This document shows positions 1-7,969 of a stretch of DNA of 38,036 nucleotides, piece after piece (within the stretch, counting starts at the first letter, position 1; each line of letters begins with the position of its first letter). The notes under the pieces were generated by a model. The model saw nothing but the letters and a program-made list of their open reading frames with translations. It did no database searches and was not told where the DNA came from. The stretch comes from an uncultured Bacteroidota bacterium (GTDB lineage Bacteria > Bacteroidota > Bacteroidia > Chitinophagales > Chitinophagaceae). The DNA lies in the NCBI GenBank assembly GCA_903903635.1, contig CAIUZK010000218.1, positions 1 to 38,036 on the forward strand, written 5' to 3'. Made by a program: the position numbers and the translations under genes.

Positions 1-1302
1 CGATTTGTCTGTAGGATTTTCTTCCCAATTGCTTCTCCATAATAACGCACGAAGCCCAGATTCGATTTCAGAAGTTGGGGAAAATCCCAGATATTTTGAA
101 ACAGATTTCAAATCATTACTAAATACCGGCAAATAAATTTTATATAGATATACAGGCAAAACATCGAAACAGTTGTTTATAATACTTTTAATGAATATTT
201 TTTCTTTTTGTGTGGGTAAAGTGTTATATAAATATTCAAGAAAAGTAACTTCATATTTACTATAATGAAAAACAATAAAATCACCTACACAATACTGTTC
301 TATATCATTTAGGAAAGTATAAAATATCTGTGATTCTTCGCACATGGAAGGAATCCAATAAGATTTTTTAACAATGGTGCTATCTTTTTCGATTATCATA
401 CCAATTAAAAAGTATGAATTTTTATCAATACGTCCTTCAATATCTAAATACAATTTTACTGGCGCGTCACCCAATTCAAAGTTCTTGTTATAGGCATATA
501 CGACTTGTTTTCGGATCGCCAATGCTTTAAGAGCCTGAATATGTTTTATAGCTTTATTTTTTACTCTTTTAGGAGCCTGTCGTGGTTTGAAAGTATAGGA
601 AAGTTGATTAACTGTGAAAATACCTTTTGAATTTAATTGCTCAATATCTTGTTTCTTAATTGTAGAGATTAGACTCAAATGATCTGCTTTTACTGCTTTC
701 TCATTACATGATTTAGTGTACTCACATACATTGCAGTGTTTGTTTAATGAAAAAAATTTCTCACTATTTTTATTTAATTCTTTTATAGAATTTAGTAATG
801 TTGCTACCTTAGCTACGTTCTTTCCGTGTTTAATTCTTTGTGAGTGGAATTCCAGCCCATAAACTACTTCTCCATAGCTACTTAATTTTATTGGCAAAAA
901 TTGAAGAATGTATGCTTGATAAGCAAGCAATATTTTATGTCTAGTTGTAACTTTATTATCTGCCGTAATTAAAACCGGAGAAAACACTTTGATACCATTT
1001 TCAACAACTATCCGAAGATGCACTGCTGAACAACAATACTCTAAATGAGCAATTTTAATATTGAAATTCAAAACATAGTCATATAGTTTGATAGCATCTT
1101 CAAGATATGTTACTCCGTCTAAAATATTTATTGACTTATTTTGTTCAATGAGATAATTTTGGTAACGAGTAATTTGGCGTAAATGATCATTATCAAATTT
1201 TTCCTGAAAAATGTTTACTTCGCCTTCCTGGGCATTCAATTTAAGATAGCCTTTATATGGACAATGGAGATACGCATTAATGATATTTTCAGTAATGACC
1301 AT
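1..1302 (-). CDS. TM0106-type RecB-like nuclease, C-terminus beyond the left edge
   Basis: The reading frame is open from base 1302 to base 1, giving 434 codons with no stop, so the gene continues outside the window. Residues 1-20 contain the CPYKGYL motif (C14-L20), typical of the start of TM0106-type RecB-family nucleases. A cysteine cluster at C190, C193 and C199 (CNVCEYTKSC) follows, the possible iron-sulfur motif of this family. Residues 285-290 read YLDIEG, the first catalytic strand of the RNase H-like/DEDD exonuclease domain, with acidic residues D287 and E289. Members are predicted DNA nucleases; some carry a C-terminal superfamily I helicase, which cannot be judged here because that part is missing. 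I chose ATG 1302 because it precedes the conserved N-terminal motif by about a dozen residues; TTG at 1311 is the only alternative before the stop at 1314. No Shine-Dalgarno is visible. Confidence 0.82.
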   Translation of the reverse strand, partial: MVITENIINAYLHCPYKGYLKLNAQEGEVNIFQEKFDNDHLRQITRYQNYLIEQNKSINILDGVTYLEDAIKLYDYVLNFNIKIAHLEYCCSAVHLRIVVENGIKVFSPVLITADNKVTTRHKILLAYQAYILQFLPIKLSSYGEVVYGLEFHSQRIKHGKNVAKVATLLNSIKELNKNSEKFFSLNKHCNVCEYTKSCNEKAVKADHLSLISTIKKQDIEQLNSKGIFTVNQLSYTFKPRQAPKRVKNKAIKHIQALKALAIRKQVVYAYNKNFELGDAPVKLYLDIEGRIDKNSYFLIGMIIEKDSTIVKKSYWIPSMCEESQIFYTFLNDIEQYCVGDFIVFHYSKYEVTFLEYLYNTLPTQKEKIFIKSIINNCFDVLPVYLYKIYLPVFSNDLKSVSKYLGFSPTSEIESGLRALLWRSNWEENPTDKS

Positions 1303-1379
1303 AACGAACAATTACATAAATGTAGAAATATTTCATTTCTGGATAACAGCGCTTGTAAGCGAAAGGGACATTTCGAACG

Positions 1380-1404
1380 AAAAAACCCGCTACTAGAGCG
1401 GGTT
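1380..1404 (-). terminator. Rho-independent terminator of tRNA-Ser
   Basis: On the minus strand AACCCGCT (1404-1397) pairs perfectly with AGCGGGTT (1391-1384) around a 5-base loop, followed by a run of six T. It lies 11 bases beyond the tRNA 3' end and 77 bases before the nuclease start codon. Confidence 0.85.
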
Positions 1405-1415
1405 TCAATTTTCTG

Positions 1416-1504
1416 CGGAGAAACAGGGATTCGAACCCTGGGTACCCTTTGACAGGTACACACACTTTCCAGGCGTGCCTCTTCAGCCACTCGAGCATCT
1501 CTCC
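1416..1504 (-). tRNA. tRNA-Ser (anticodon GGA)
   Basis: The minus strand folds into a class II tRNA of 89 nt. The acceptor stem GGAGAGA pairs with TTTCTCC with one G-U pair. The anticodon loop contains CTGGAAA with anticodon GGA. There is a long variable arm, as expected for serine tRNAs, and the T-loop reads GGTTCGAATCC. The discriminator base is G at 1416, and the CCA end is not encoded (the DNA continues CAG). It reads UCC and, by wobble, UCU codons. Confidence 0.96.
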
Positions 1505-1879
1505 TAAAGGGCTGCAAAGCTATACATTCTTTCGTTAGCTAAAAACTTTTTCTTGCTTTTCTCCACCAGTTGGTTGATGATATGGGCTATCTGCATGCAT
1601 TGATAGTAGTTTTGATGCCCGGTGAACGATTTGTGTGAATGTTTATGCCCAAGATTATATCCACCGTTTTTCCGGGTATTAAATCCTTCATTCTCAATTT
1701 TTCAGCGCAATCTGAATATTTACCCTGTTTTTTTGAGCGGATACGAATTGAGGTATCAAAACCGGACAAAAACCAGACGTTTTCTGAATATGGGCCGGGG
1801 TGGGAATGCAGATTTTATTCCACTGCTTTACATTTGCACTTTAAAATAACCCCGATAACTAAAATCTGTTTAGAAAATA
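1505..1879. other. Intergenic region between tRNA-Ser and the TPR gene
   Basis: 375 bases between two divergently transcribed units. Short open frames exist on both strands but none has a recognisable protein character. The only signal I see is the promoter-like element at 1829-1836. Confidence 0.5.
1829..1836 (+). promoter_or_regulatory. Possible -7 element TACATTTG
   Basis: TACATTTG matches the Bacteroidota -7 consensus TAnnTTTG exactly. It would place transcription about 35-40 bases before the start codon at 1880. No TTG is found at the expected -33 spacing, so the call is tentative. Confidence 0.4.
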
Positions 1880-3730
1880 ATGTTTACTGCCAATGTAAAA
1901 TACCCGGTTATCCTTGCCTTTATTTCCCTGCTTTTGTATGTGAATACTTTGCAGAATGGATATGCTATTGATGATGGAGAAGTAATTACCTACAATAAAT
2001 TTGTTGCCAGGGGTATTAATGCCATACCCGAGTTACTTACTACTACCCGGCTTAAAGGATACGGCACAATAGCCAATGATAATTACCGTCCATTGTCTTT
2101 GGTAACTTTTGCCATTGAACACCAATTCTGGGGCAAAACCCCTGTTTCCGGACATTTATTTAATATTCTGTTTTTTGCAGCATGCGTTGTTACTTTATAT
2201 CTTTTTTTATCCAGGCTGTTCAGGAATAACAGGGTTGCATTTCTGGCAGCACTTCTTTTTGCGGTGCACCCCATTCATACAGAAGTTGTGGCCAATATTA
2301 AGAGCAGGGACGAACTACTTTGCTTTTTGTTTGCTTTTATGGCCCTGAACGCTTTTTTACGTTTTGCTGAAAAAGGTAAACCCATACAATTGATTGCCGG
2401 CACGCTGTTGCTCTTTCTCTCCTATTTATCGAAAGAGACTGTAGTCTCGTTTGTCATTTTAATGCCTGTTGTTTTTTTCTTCTATGCCAATGACAATAAA
2501 AAACGCAGTTGGCTGATACTATCTGGAATGATAGTGGCAACAACTAGCTTCTTTTTACTAAGGCAAATGATAATGACCGATGCAGGGAATGCTATAATTG
2601 TTTTCAAATCCAATCCTTTAGTTTCGGCACCTGATGCGGCTTCACGGGTGGCAACCGCCCTGCTTGGCCTCGGACTTTACCTGAAACTTTTGTTTGTCCC
2701 TTATCCGCTTATTTGCGACTACAGTTATAATACCATACCTATAACAAGTTTTGACGACATACTGGTACTGACTTCAACTACCGTATATATGGTCATTACT
2801 GTTATTGCCATTTACCGGCTATTTAAAAAAAGCAAAGACCCATGGGCGTTCGGTTTGTTGTTTTATCTCATCACTATAGCTTTGTTTTCAAATATTGCTT
2901 TCCTTGTCTTCTCGCAGTTTGCCGAACGGTTTTTGTTTCTGCCTTCTGCAGGTTTTTGTTTGTTGGTTTCATTGGCCATGGAAAGATGGCTGGTTGAGAA
3001 ACAAGCCCCCGCTGAAAGCTTTGTTGTGTGGCGGCAGCCCTTACTGGCAGGGATTCTGATACCTATAGCGCTCTTATTCAGTTATCTTACATTTGCCAGG
3101 AATAAAGACTGGAAGGATGATTACCAGCTAAGCAGCAAAGATGTAGAAAAAGCGCCCGGCAACGGCTGGCTTTGTTACAACGTGGGCAACGCCCTCATCA
3201 CGACCAGGCTTGATAATGAGCGGGACGAACCGACCAGGAAACAGATCATAGACGAAGCTACAGGCTACCTGCGCACTTCAGCCGGCGCTTACCCCGAAGA
3301 TGTGAACGCACATGCTCAGCTCAGTTATGCTTACACCTTAAGAGCCAAATATGATTCTGCAAGAGCTGAAGCTGTAATTGCACTAAAGCTGAACCCTGAC
3401 AATGTTAATGCGATGAACAGCCTGGCAGCTTTTTATTTTGCCAATAAGGAATTTGCCAAGGCTGCATTGTGCTTTAAGCGGGCGCTGGTCTTAAAACCCG
3501 ACAACGTTTCTGAATTCGGGAATATTGCCGGTTGTTATTTTAACCTTAACCAATATGACTCCTCTATTGTCTACTATAGAAAGTCATTGCAGTTTAATCC
3601 CGGAAACAAAATTCCGCTGGGCAGTATCGCCCTTGCTTTTAATGCAATGGGACTGAATGACTCAGCTATAATGTATGAGCAGATTACCCGGCAATATTAT
3701 CCGGCATTCAGGTTGCCAATGCATCCGTGA
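1880..3730 (+). CDS. TMTC-like membrane glycosyltransferase with C-terminal TPRs
   Basis: 616 residues. The first two-thirds form a polytopic membrane region of roughly a dozen hydrophobic segments. The last third (about 440-616) is helical TPR repeats with the usual A..Y...G..DSA pattern and N/P-rich turns. Motifs match the TMTC/GT-C protein O-mannosyltransferase group: D31-D32 directly after the first membrane helix (YAIDDGEVI), YRPLSLVTFAIEHQFWG around residues 70-86, HLFNILFF, and HPIHTEVVANIKSRDEL in the third or fourth segment. In GT-C enzymes the acidic pair after helix 1 is catalytic and the donor is a lipid-linked sugar, so a role in sugar transfer to exported proteins is plausible; donor and target are unknown. 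The gene stands alone, with oppositely oriented neighbours. The ATG at 1880 fits the membrane-helix start. Confidence 0.72.
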   Translation: MFTANVKYPVILAFISLLLYVNTLQNGYAIDDGEVITYNKFVARGINAIPELLTTTRLKGYGTIANDNYRPLSLVTFAIEHQFWGKTPVSGHLFNILFFAACVVTLYLFLSRLFRNNRVAFLAALLFAVHPIHTEVVANIKSRDELLCFLFAFMALNAFLRFAEKGKPIQLIAGTLLLFLSYLSKETVVSFVILMPVVFFFYANDNKKRSWLILSGMIVATTSFFLLRQMIMTDAGNAIIVFKSNPLVSAPDAASRVATALLGLGLYLKLLFVPYPLICDYSYNTIPITSFDDILVLTSTTVYMVITVIAIYRLFKKSKDPWAFGLLFYLITIALFSNIAFLVFSQFAERFLFLPSAGFCLLVSLAMERWLVEKQAPAESFVVWRQPLLAGILIPIALLFSYLTFARNKDWKDDYQLSSKDVEKAPGNGWLCYNVGNALITTRLDNERDEPTRKQIIDEATGYLRTSAGAYPEDVNAHAQLSYAYTLRAKYDSARAEAVIALKLNPDNVNAMNSLAAFYFANKEFAKAALCFKRALVLKPDNVSEFGNIAGCYFNLNQYDSSIVYYRKSLQFNPGNKIPLGSIALAFNAMGLNDSAIMYEQITRQYYPAFRLPMHP

Positions 3731-4081
3731 CGGCCAGGAAGGTAATATTGGAGATCTATATCGGTTTCTTAGATTGACTGCAATCTGATATAAGCGCAAT
3801 AATGTCAATGTTGATATTTCTCAAAAGCTGCTTTATGATTTTGTCAGGATAAGAATAGGGTTAGTTGTACCCCTTTAAATTTCCAATTTCCAATTGAGAA
3901 GGGTGAGGTGCGGAAATAGACGAATCCGGGGCCATTTACCACCGGTGCAAACCATGTGACTATGAATGGCACCGGGTTTGCAAGCATGACGGGGAATAGG
4001 TACGGGTTACCAAAAGGTTCAGGAGATAAATACTGCATGTTGTGAAAAGCGGAGTGCCTGTTAGTGATAGGCTATAAGAGA
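3731..4081. other. Intergenic region with a stem-loop and a dispersed motif
   Basis: 351 bases with no convincing gene. A small perfect stem AGATTG-ACTG-CAATCT lies at about 3771-3786 without a T-run. At about 3876-3896 the sequence AATTTCCAATTTCCAATT is the reverse complement of the GGAAATTGGAAATTG motif repeated at 18840-18964. A 39-codon open stretch on the plus strand ending near 4040 (it includes GTGFASMTGNRYGLPKGSG) looks protein-like but has no start and no family that I recognise; it could be a gene relic. Confidence 0.4.
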
Positions 4082-4912
4082 TCAATTCCCTATCCGTTCT
4101 GTTTTAGCCACAACTGCCTGCCACTGGTTGTATATGCCATGGTGCTTGCGGGCTTCTATTTTCAGTTCTTTGGACATGGGATTGATGATGTCCATTTTTA
4201 TGAAATTGAATGTTCTTACGGCAAGTTTAAATGGGGCATTGGGTGTTTCAGGGGCATTGCCAGGTATTGTGGTATAGCCTTTGCTTTTAGCAAATGTGGT
4301 AAAGGCTTCCCGGTCGGTGTCGGAGCGGAAGTAGATCTCAAAGTTGATGTCTCTTTGCTGGGTAAGGCTATCGCCTTGTTGCAGCATTCGGGCAATGATC
4401 TTATCGTTTTCCATCCAGGTGCGTGTGTCTTCATCGGGATAAAGAAAAGTGCGGTAGGAGGTCCATTCTGGGTCGGACTTGATACTGATTACCCAGGAAT
4501 AGTTTTTGTAGCTGCGGGTATACATCCGGTTGAGTGCATTGCGTATGCCAGCAGTGTCTTTTACATAGTAATAATTGAGCCGCTGGCAGTTGCGGGTAAC
4601 CGTGCCGACAAGTACTTTGGGGGTAACACCGGTCAGGAAGTTGCCGGTAGCATTGAGGATTTCCTCAAGCGTATTGATCTCTTCTTTGTCGGGTATGCCA
4701 TGGGTATTACAATTGGTTGTTTTTGGTCCGGTAATAACCAGGTTAGGGAACTTTTTGTCGGGAGCGGATTCAATTAATGCCATATCGACCAATACGGAAG
4801 CAGGCATGTTGCCCATTTTTACCATGTAGGTATCCCATTGTTCGTTTTGGGCAAATGAGCTTGTACTGCCAAAGGCAACAAGGACCAGGAGGACTGAAAC
4901 AATATATTTCAC
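4082..4912 (-). CDS. Exported DUF695 / RraB-like two-domain protein
   Basis: 276 residues from a GTG start. Residues 1-22 (MKYIVSVLLVLVAFG...SFAQ) are a clear signal peptide. A frame extension to TTG 4939 would add nine residues before it, so I prefer GTG 4912. Residues about 25-155 resemble DUF695. Residues about 160-276 resemble the RraB (regulator of RNase E activity B) fold: a charged helix (NDKIIARMLQQGDSL), then DINFEIYFRSDTDREAFTTFAKSKGY and a C-terminal strand and helix pair. RraB itself is a cytoplasmic RNase E inhibitor, so the signal peptide argues that this copy does something else outside the cytoplasm. The gene is monocistronic in this window. DUF695-RraB pairs are known; the function is not. 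Confidence 0.68.
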   Translation of the reverse strand: MKYIVSVLLVLVAFGSTSSFAQNEQWDTYMVKMGNMPASVLVDMALIESAPDKKFPNLVITGPKTTNCNTHGIPDKEEINTLEEILNATGNFLTGVTPKVLVGTVTRNCQRLNYYYVKDTAGIRNALNRMYTRSYKNYSWVISIKSDPEWTSYRTFLYPDEDTRTWMENDKIIARMLQQGDSLTQQRDINFEIYFRSDTDREAFTTFAKSKGYTTIPGNAPETPNAPFKLAVRTFNFIKMDIINPMSKELKIEARKHHGIYNQWQAVVAKTERIGN

Positions 4913-5176
4913 AGGGTAAAGTAAAGAAATATGTTGCAACCAGCCCCTGACTTTAGGAAATCTTTGTGAACCAAAGGGGGAGTGGGCGGGTAGAACCTAT
5001 ATCGTAACAAGTGATAAATAACGAATTGAATTAAAACAGGAAGGAAGTATATTTTGATTGTAAAGGACATAAATCTAATAGCTAAAAGTATCCGTTTTAT
5101 GTCCTGGCCATGATAGAGAGCAGTAGAATACGAGTATATTGCAGCCCCAAACCAGGAACTATAATAGCAGCGCAAT

Positions 5177-5515
5177 ATGAGCAATACAGCCTTTACCCTA
5201 ACCAAAGCCAATGATGTGGCCGAAGACTTTGAAGATCTGGTTGATACGGATTTCAGGGCACAGAACGGGAAGGTTTATGTAATTGAAAGTGTTTCGGTAT
5301 CGCCATTCGATGAGCAGGAAAAGCGGCAGTTTACGGATAACTTCATTAATTGCCGGGATAAAGTAGAGGCTATAAGTTTTTATAACGGAGGTGAGTTTGA
5401 CGTAGTTGTATTCTTTTATGAAGAGCATGATGAGGCAGCATGGTACAGCCAGGATATAAGGGCTTTTGTAGCCGAAAGGGGAATCAATTATAATTTCAAC
5501 AAGGCGGAGCACTAA
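5177..5515 (+). CDS. Small acidic protein, unrecognised
   Basis: 112 residues, strongly acidic, with no signal peptide or membrane helix. I do not recognise the family. The predicted pattern alternates strands and helices (KVYVIESVSVSP, VEAISFYNGGEFDVVVFFYEE, then a C-terminal helix), consistent with a small alpha/beta domain. The coding assignment rests on balanced codon use, an ATG about 40 bases after a promoter-like sequence (TATATTGCAG at about 5136-5145, one T short of the TAnnTTTG consensus), and a clean end against the next gene. Its stop codon overlaps the end of the phosphopantetheinyl transferase gene by four bases in convergent orientation. Confidence 0.6.
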   Translation: MSNTAFTLTKANDVAEDFEDLVDTDFRAQNGKVYVIESVSVSPFDEQEKRQFTDNFINCRDKVEAISFYNGGEFDVVVFFYEEHDEAAWYSQDIRAFVAERGINYNFNKAEH

Positions 5516-6162
5516 GCAAAATTCTGCAAAGCGCAGAAAGTAATTACCTGAGTACCATAAGTTGTCATTTTACCTTCTGTCAGACCTCCTTTGATAAACG
5601 GGCCGGGGATATCCTTCAGCAGTTGTACAAACAGGTTTTGGTTCTTGACTATTACTGCTACTTCTGTGAAATCGAGGTAAGTGCCGGTAAGGGGGTATTG
5701 GCATTTATAGTAGGCTTCTTTAAGCGAAAAGAAAACAGTAGACTGTAATTGTTGTTCTTCGGGAGAGAGAGAATCAAGGTATTCCTGTTCGCTGGCGGTA
5801 AACAGCAAATGCCACAGATCTTTGTTTACACGGCCCGCAGTTTCTATATCTATGCCAAGGGATAAATAACTGTTTTTGGGGCCGGCAACTGCACCACACA
5901 GGCTGCGGGAATGGCTGACTGAAGCTGCAATGTGAGGTGGCAGCACAGGCATACCTCTTTCGCCAATCAGTATATCTCCATTGTAGCCCAGTATGCCTGT
6001 GCACTGACGAAGACAATAGCGACCGGTAACAAAATCGGCTTTTCTTTTTGTGCCATATTTTTCTGCCAGCGCCATTTCATTTTCAGAGAGCACACTCCAG
6101 TCCTGTTTCTCTTTGGTAAAGAAATAGTGCACATCGGAAGGAAAGAAACCTGAAAGATCCAT
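5512..6162 (-). CDS. 4'-phosphopantetheinyl transferase (Sfp/EntD type)
   Basis: 216 residues, normal for Sfp/EntD-type enzymes. It transfers 4'-phosphopantetheine from CoA to a serine of carrier proteins in fatty-acid, polyketide or non-ribosomal peptide systems. Visible motifs in order: an N-terminal domain with FVTGRYCLRQ (substrate arm), SVSHSR at residues 81-86, the Mg-binding GIDIE at 103-107 (D105, E107), and the FSLKEAYYK signature at 145-153 with E149 and K153. No carrier protein or synthase is nearby, so this may be the general housekeeping enzyme for the acyl carrier protein or serve genes elsewhere. It starts 42 bases after the aminotransferase gene on the same strand and could be its last operon partner. 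ATG 6162 precedes the conserved N-terminus normally. Confidence 0.88.
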   Translation of the reverse strand: MDLSGFFPSDVHYFFTKEKQDWSVLSENEMALAEKYGTKRKADFVTGRYCLRQCTGILGYNGDILIGERGMPVLPPHIAASVSHSRSLCGAVAGPKNSYLSLGIDIETAGRVNKDLWHLLFTASEQEYLDSLSPEEQQLQSTVFFSLKEAYYKCQYPLTGTYLDFTEVAVIVKNQNLFVQLLKDIPGPFIKGGLTEGKMTTYGTQVITFCALQNFA

Positions 6163-6204
6163 ATACTGAAGTGATCAAGTAAAACAGTAAAAATGCCGGG
6201 CGTA

Positions 6205-7389
6205 TTAATTGTTTTTTAAGTCCATGAAATTTGTGTCTGCCATAATTTCCTTAAGCGCATTATACAGGATATCCAGATCGGCCTGGGTGTTGAATGCATT
6301 GATCGAAAACCGGAGGTAAACGCTGCTCTCCTGGCGCATTACGGGCACCTCGATCTTGTAATGAGTAAACAGGTGGCGTTGCAGTAGTTCAGGTTGTGTG
6401 GCAGGCATTGGTATGCTACACATCTGGCCAAGGAAATCATCGCTTACAGGGCAGATAGGTGCTGTGCCCACCAGGTCGCAAAAACGTTTGTAATTTGCCC
6501 TGACCATTTCCCGGCAACGGTCGGCTACCGCAGGCCAGTTGTTGTCGTGCATGAATTGTAGTGCTTTGGGTATGGTGAGGAAGGCTGAGAAATCGCGTGT
6601 TCCCTGCATCTGGTGGTAATCCAGAAACTGAGAGTGTGATGGTGCAGCGCTCTCGTAGCCCCAGCTTACAGCCAGAGGATCGAAGAGGGGTTGGAATTCT
6701 TTCTTTATATATAGGAAAGAACAGCCCTTGGGCGCCATCATCCATTTATGGCAAGCCCCGGTATATATATCGGCTTTAAGGTCGGACAGGTCGAGTGGTA
6801 TATGGCCGGGTACATGGGCGCCATCTACGATGGTCAGTAGCCCTCTTTCTTTGGCCATTTCGCAAATCTCTTTTACTGGTAACCTTAGGGCAGTGCTGCT
6901 TGTGATCTGGGAAATAAATATTGCTTTGGTTTTGCTGCTATAGCCTTTCCAGAATTGCTCAATTATTGCTTCTTTTGAAATTACGGGTATCTCAATAGGC
7001 TGGCGAATGTATTTGGCCTTACTCTTGCGGCAATAATAATTCCAGGTGCGATCGAGGGCGCCATACTCAATATTGGTAGATAATATTTCATCGCCTTCTT
7101 CCAGTGTCAGGCTTTTGGCAATGATATTGATGGCGTAAGTTGGGTTGGTGATATAAACGAGGTCGTCGGCATCGCAATTAATGTAGGTTGCCAATGCTTC
7201 GCGGGAAGTTTTCAGGTAACCAGCCCCATCGAATGCGATAAACTGTACAGGCTCAGACTCCAGCAATAACTGCCACTGTTGGTAGTCGGCAAATACCGGT
7301 TTGGGGCATGCGCCAAAGGAGCCGAAGTTAAGATAAGTTATGCCCGGATTGAGCAGGTATTGGGATTTTAGATTCGCGTAATCGATCAT
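6205..7389 (-). CDS. PLP-dependent class V aminotransferase (CefD/isopenicillin-N-epimerase-like)
   Basis: 394 residues, full length for fold-type I class V enzymes. The cofactor site is visible: the pyridine-nitrogen aspartate is D189 in VDGAHVPG, and the Schiff-base lysine is K215 in GACHKWMMAPKG. The N-terminal YLNFGSFGACPKPV and the Q-I-T-S-S-T segment before the aspartate match the epimerase/desulfurase-like branch that includes isopenicillin N epimerase. That branch contains racemases, lyases and desulfurases, and motif reading cannot fix the reaction. Its neighbours, a phosphopantetheinyl transferase downstream and an amino-acid permease upstream, suggest amino-acid metabolism, which is inference. 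The gap to the GyrI-like gene is 78 bases. Confidence 0.8.
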   Translation of the reverse strand: MIDYANLKSQYLLNPGITYLNFGSFGACPKPVFADYQQWQLLLESEPVQFIAFDGAGYLKTSREALATYINCDADDLVYITNPTYAINIIAKSLTLEEGDEILSTNIEYGALDRTWNYYCRKSKAKYIRQPIEIPVISKEAIIEQFWKGYSSKTKAIFISQITSSTALRLPVKEICEMAKERGLLTIVDGAHVPGHIPLDLSDLKADIYTGACHKWMMAPKGCSFLYIKKEFQPLFDPLAVSWGYESAAPSHSQFLDYHQMQGTRDFSAFLTIPKALQFMHDNNWPAVADRCREMVRANYKRFCDLVGTAPICPVSDDFLGQMCSIPMPATQPELLQRHLFTHYKIEVPVMRQESSVYLRFSINAFNTQADLDILYNALKEIMADTNFMDLKNN

Positions 7390-7467
7390 AGATTCTTATT
7401 GTAGCGGTGCAAACTTAAATAAATTATGGTGCAGTATCAGGGAAAAGATTGCGGGTAGGAGGCGGTA

Positions 7468-7956
7468 TCAGGTGCCCAATATTTTAACCGGTATCCAGAT
7501 CTCCTCCTCAGAAGCGGGGTCGTTGTTTTTGTATTTGCGCCCTAAGATCTCGAAATGCTCGCGATGGTCGATTTCGTAGCCGGAGCGGGGTAGCCATGTA
7601 TTGAATATGTAACTAAATGTAGCAGGCCCATCGGATGGCAGTCCTTTATGAATGAATACAGCATATAAACCTCCTATCAAAGTATGAGGGAGCATGATAT
7701 CGGGGATAGCTGAAAAATCGGTAACTTCTACGCCAGCCCACTTTTCGAAAATATGGTTGAGGTTAAACTGCCGGAAATTGAATGTCGCATCATATATCTG
7801 CATGGAGTATAAGTCTGTGCCGATAGTATTTGCTATGGTTTTTCTGAGTGGCATAAAGCTGCTCCATAACTCGAAAGTGCGGTCTGCGGCATAGCTCATG
7901 AAGAGCTTTTTACCAACCAGCTTCTTTTTGGGCAAAATTTCCATTCGGGGAATCAT
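7468..7956 (-). CDS. GyrI-like / AraC effector-binding domain protein
   Basis: 162 residues forming a stand-alone GyrI-like small-molecule-binding domain with no DNA-binding part. The family signature is seen at the N-terminus (KKLVGKKLFMSYAADRTFELWSSFMP) and in the C-terminal half (YAVFIHKG, then FSYIFNTWLPRSGYEIDHREHFEILG and SEEEIWIPVK). The conserved terminal glutamate (E in EEEIWIPV) contacts ligands in homologues. Proteins of this type bind hydrophobic or cationic compounds, and some have been shown to be hydrolases or gyrase inhibitors; the role here is open. It begins 13 bases after the permease stop on the same strand, so co-transcription is likely. ATG 7956 matches the usual N-terminal length of the family. 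Confidence 0.83.
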   Translation of the reverse strand: MIPRMEILPKKKLVGKKLFMSYAADRTFELWSSFMPLRKTIANTIGTDLYSMQIYDATFNFRQFNLNHIFEKWAGVEVTDFSAIPDIMLPHTLIGGLYAVFIHKGLPSDGPATFSYIFNTWLPRSGYEIDHREHFEILGRKYKNNDPASEEEIWIPVKILGT

Positions 7957-7969
7957 AGAATAATACCGG

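Noticed and set aside
3771-3786. AGATTG-ACTG-CAATCT stem as terminator of the TPR gene
   Set aside because: The stem is perfect but only 6 bp, and no T-run follows.
3844-4038. 64-codon minus-strand frame after the TPR gene
   Set aside because: No start signal and no family. The same interval reads more protein-like on the other strand, and neither is convincing.
4064-4777. 237-codon open frame on the plus strand
   Set aside because: Antisense to the DUF695-RraB gene, whose signal peptide and domains are clear. The plus frame shows no recognisable motif.
4913-4939. TTG start for the DUF695-RraB protein
   Set aside because: It would place nine polar residues ahead of a good signal peptide; GTG 4912 fits better.
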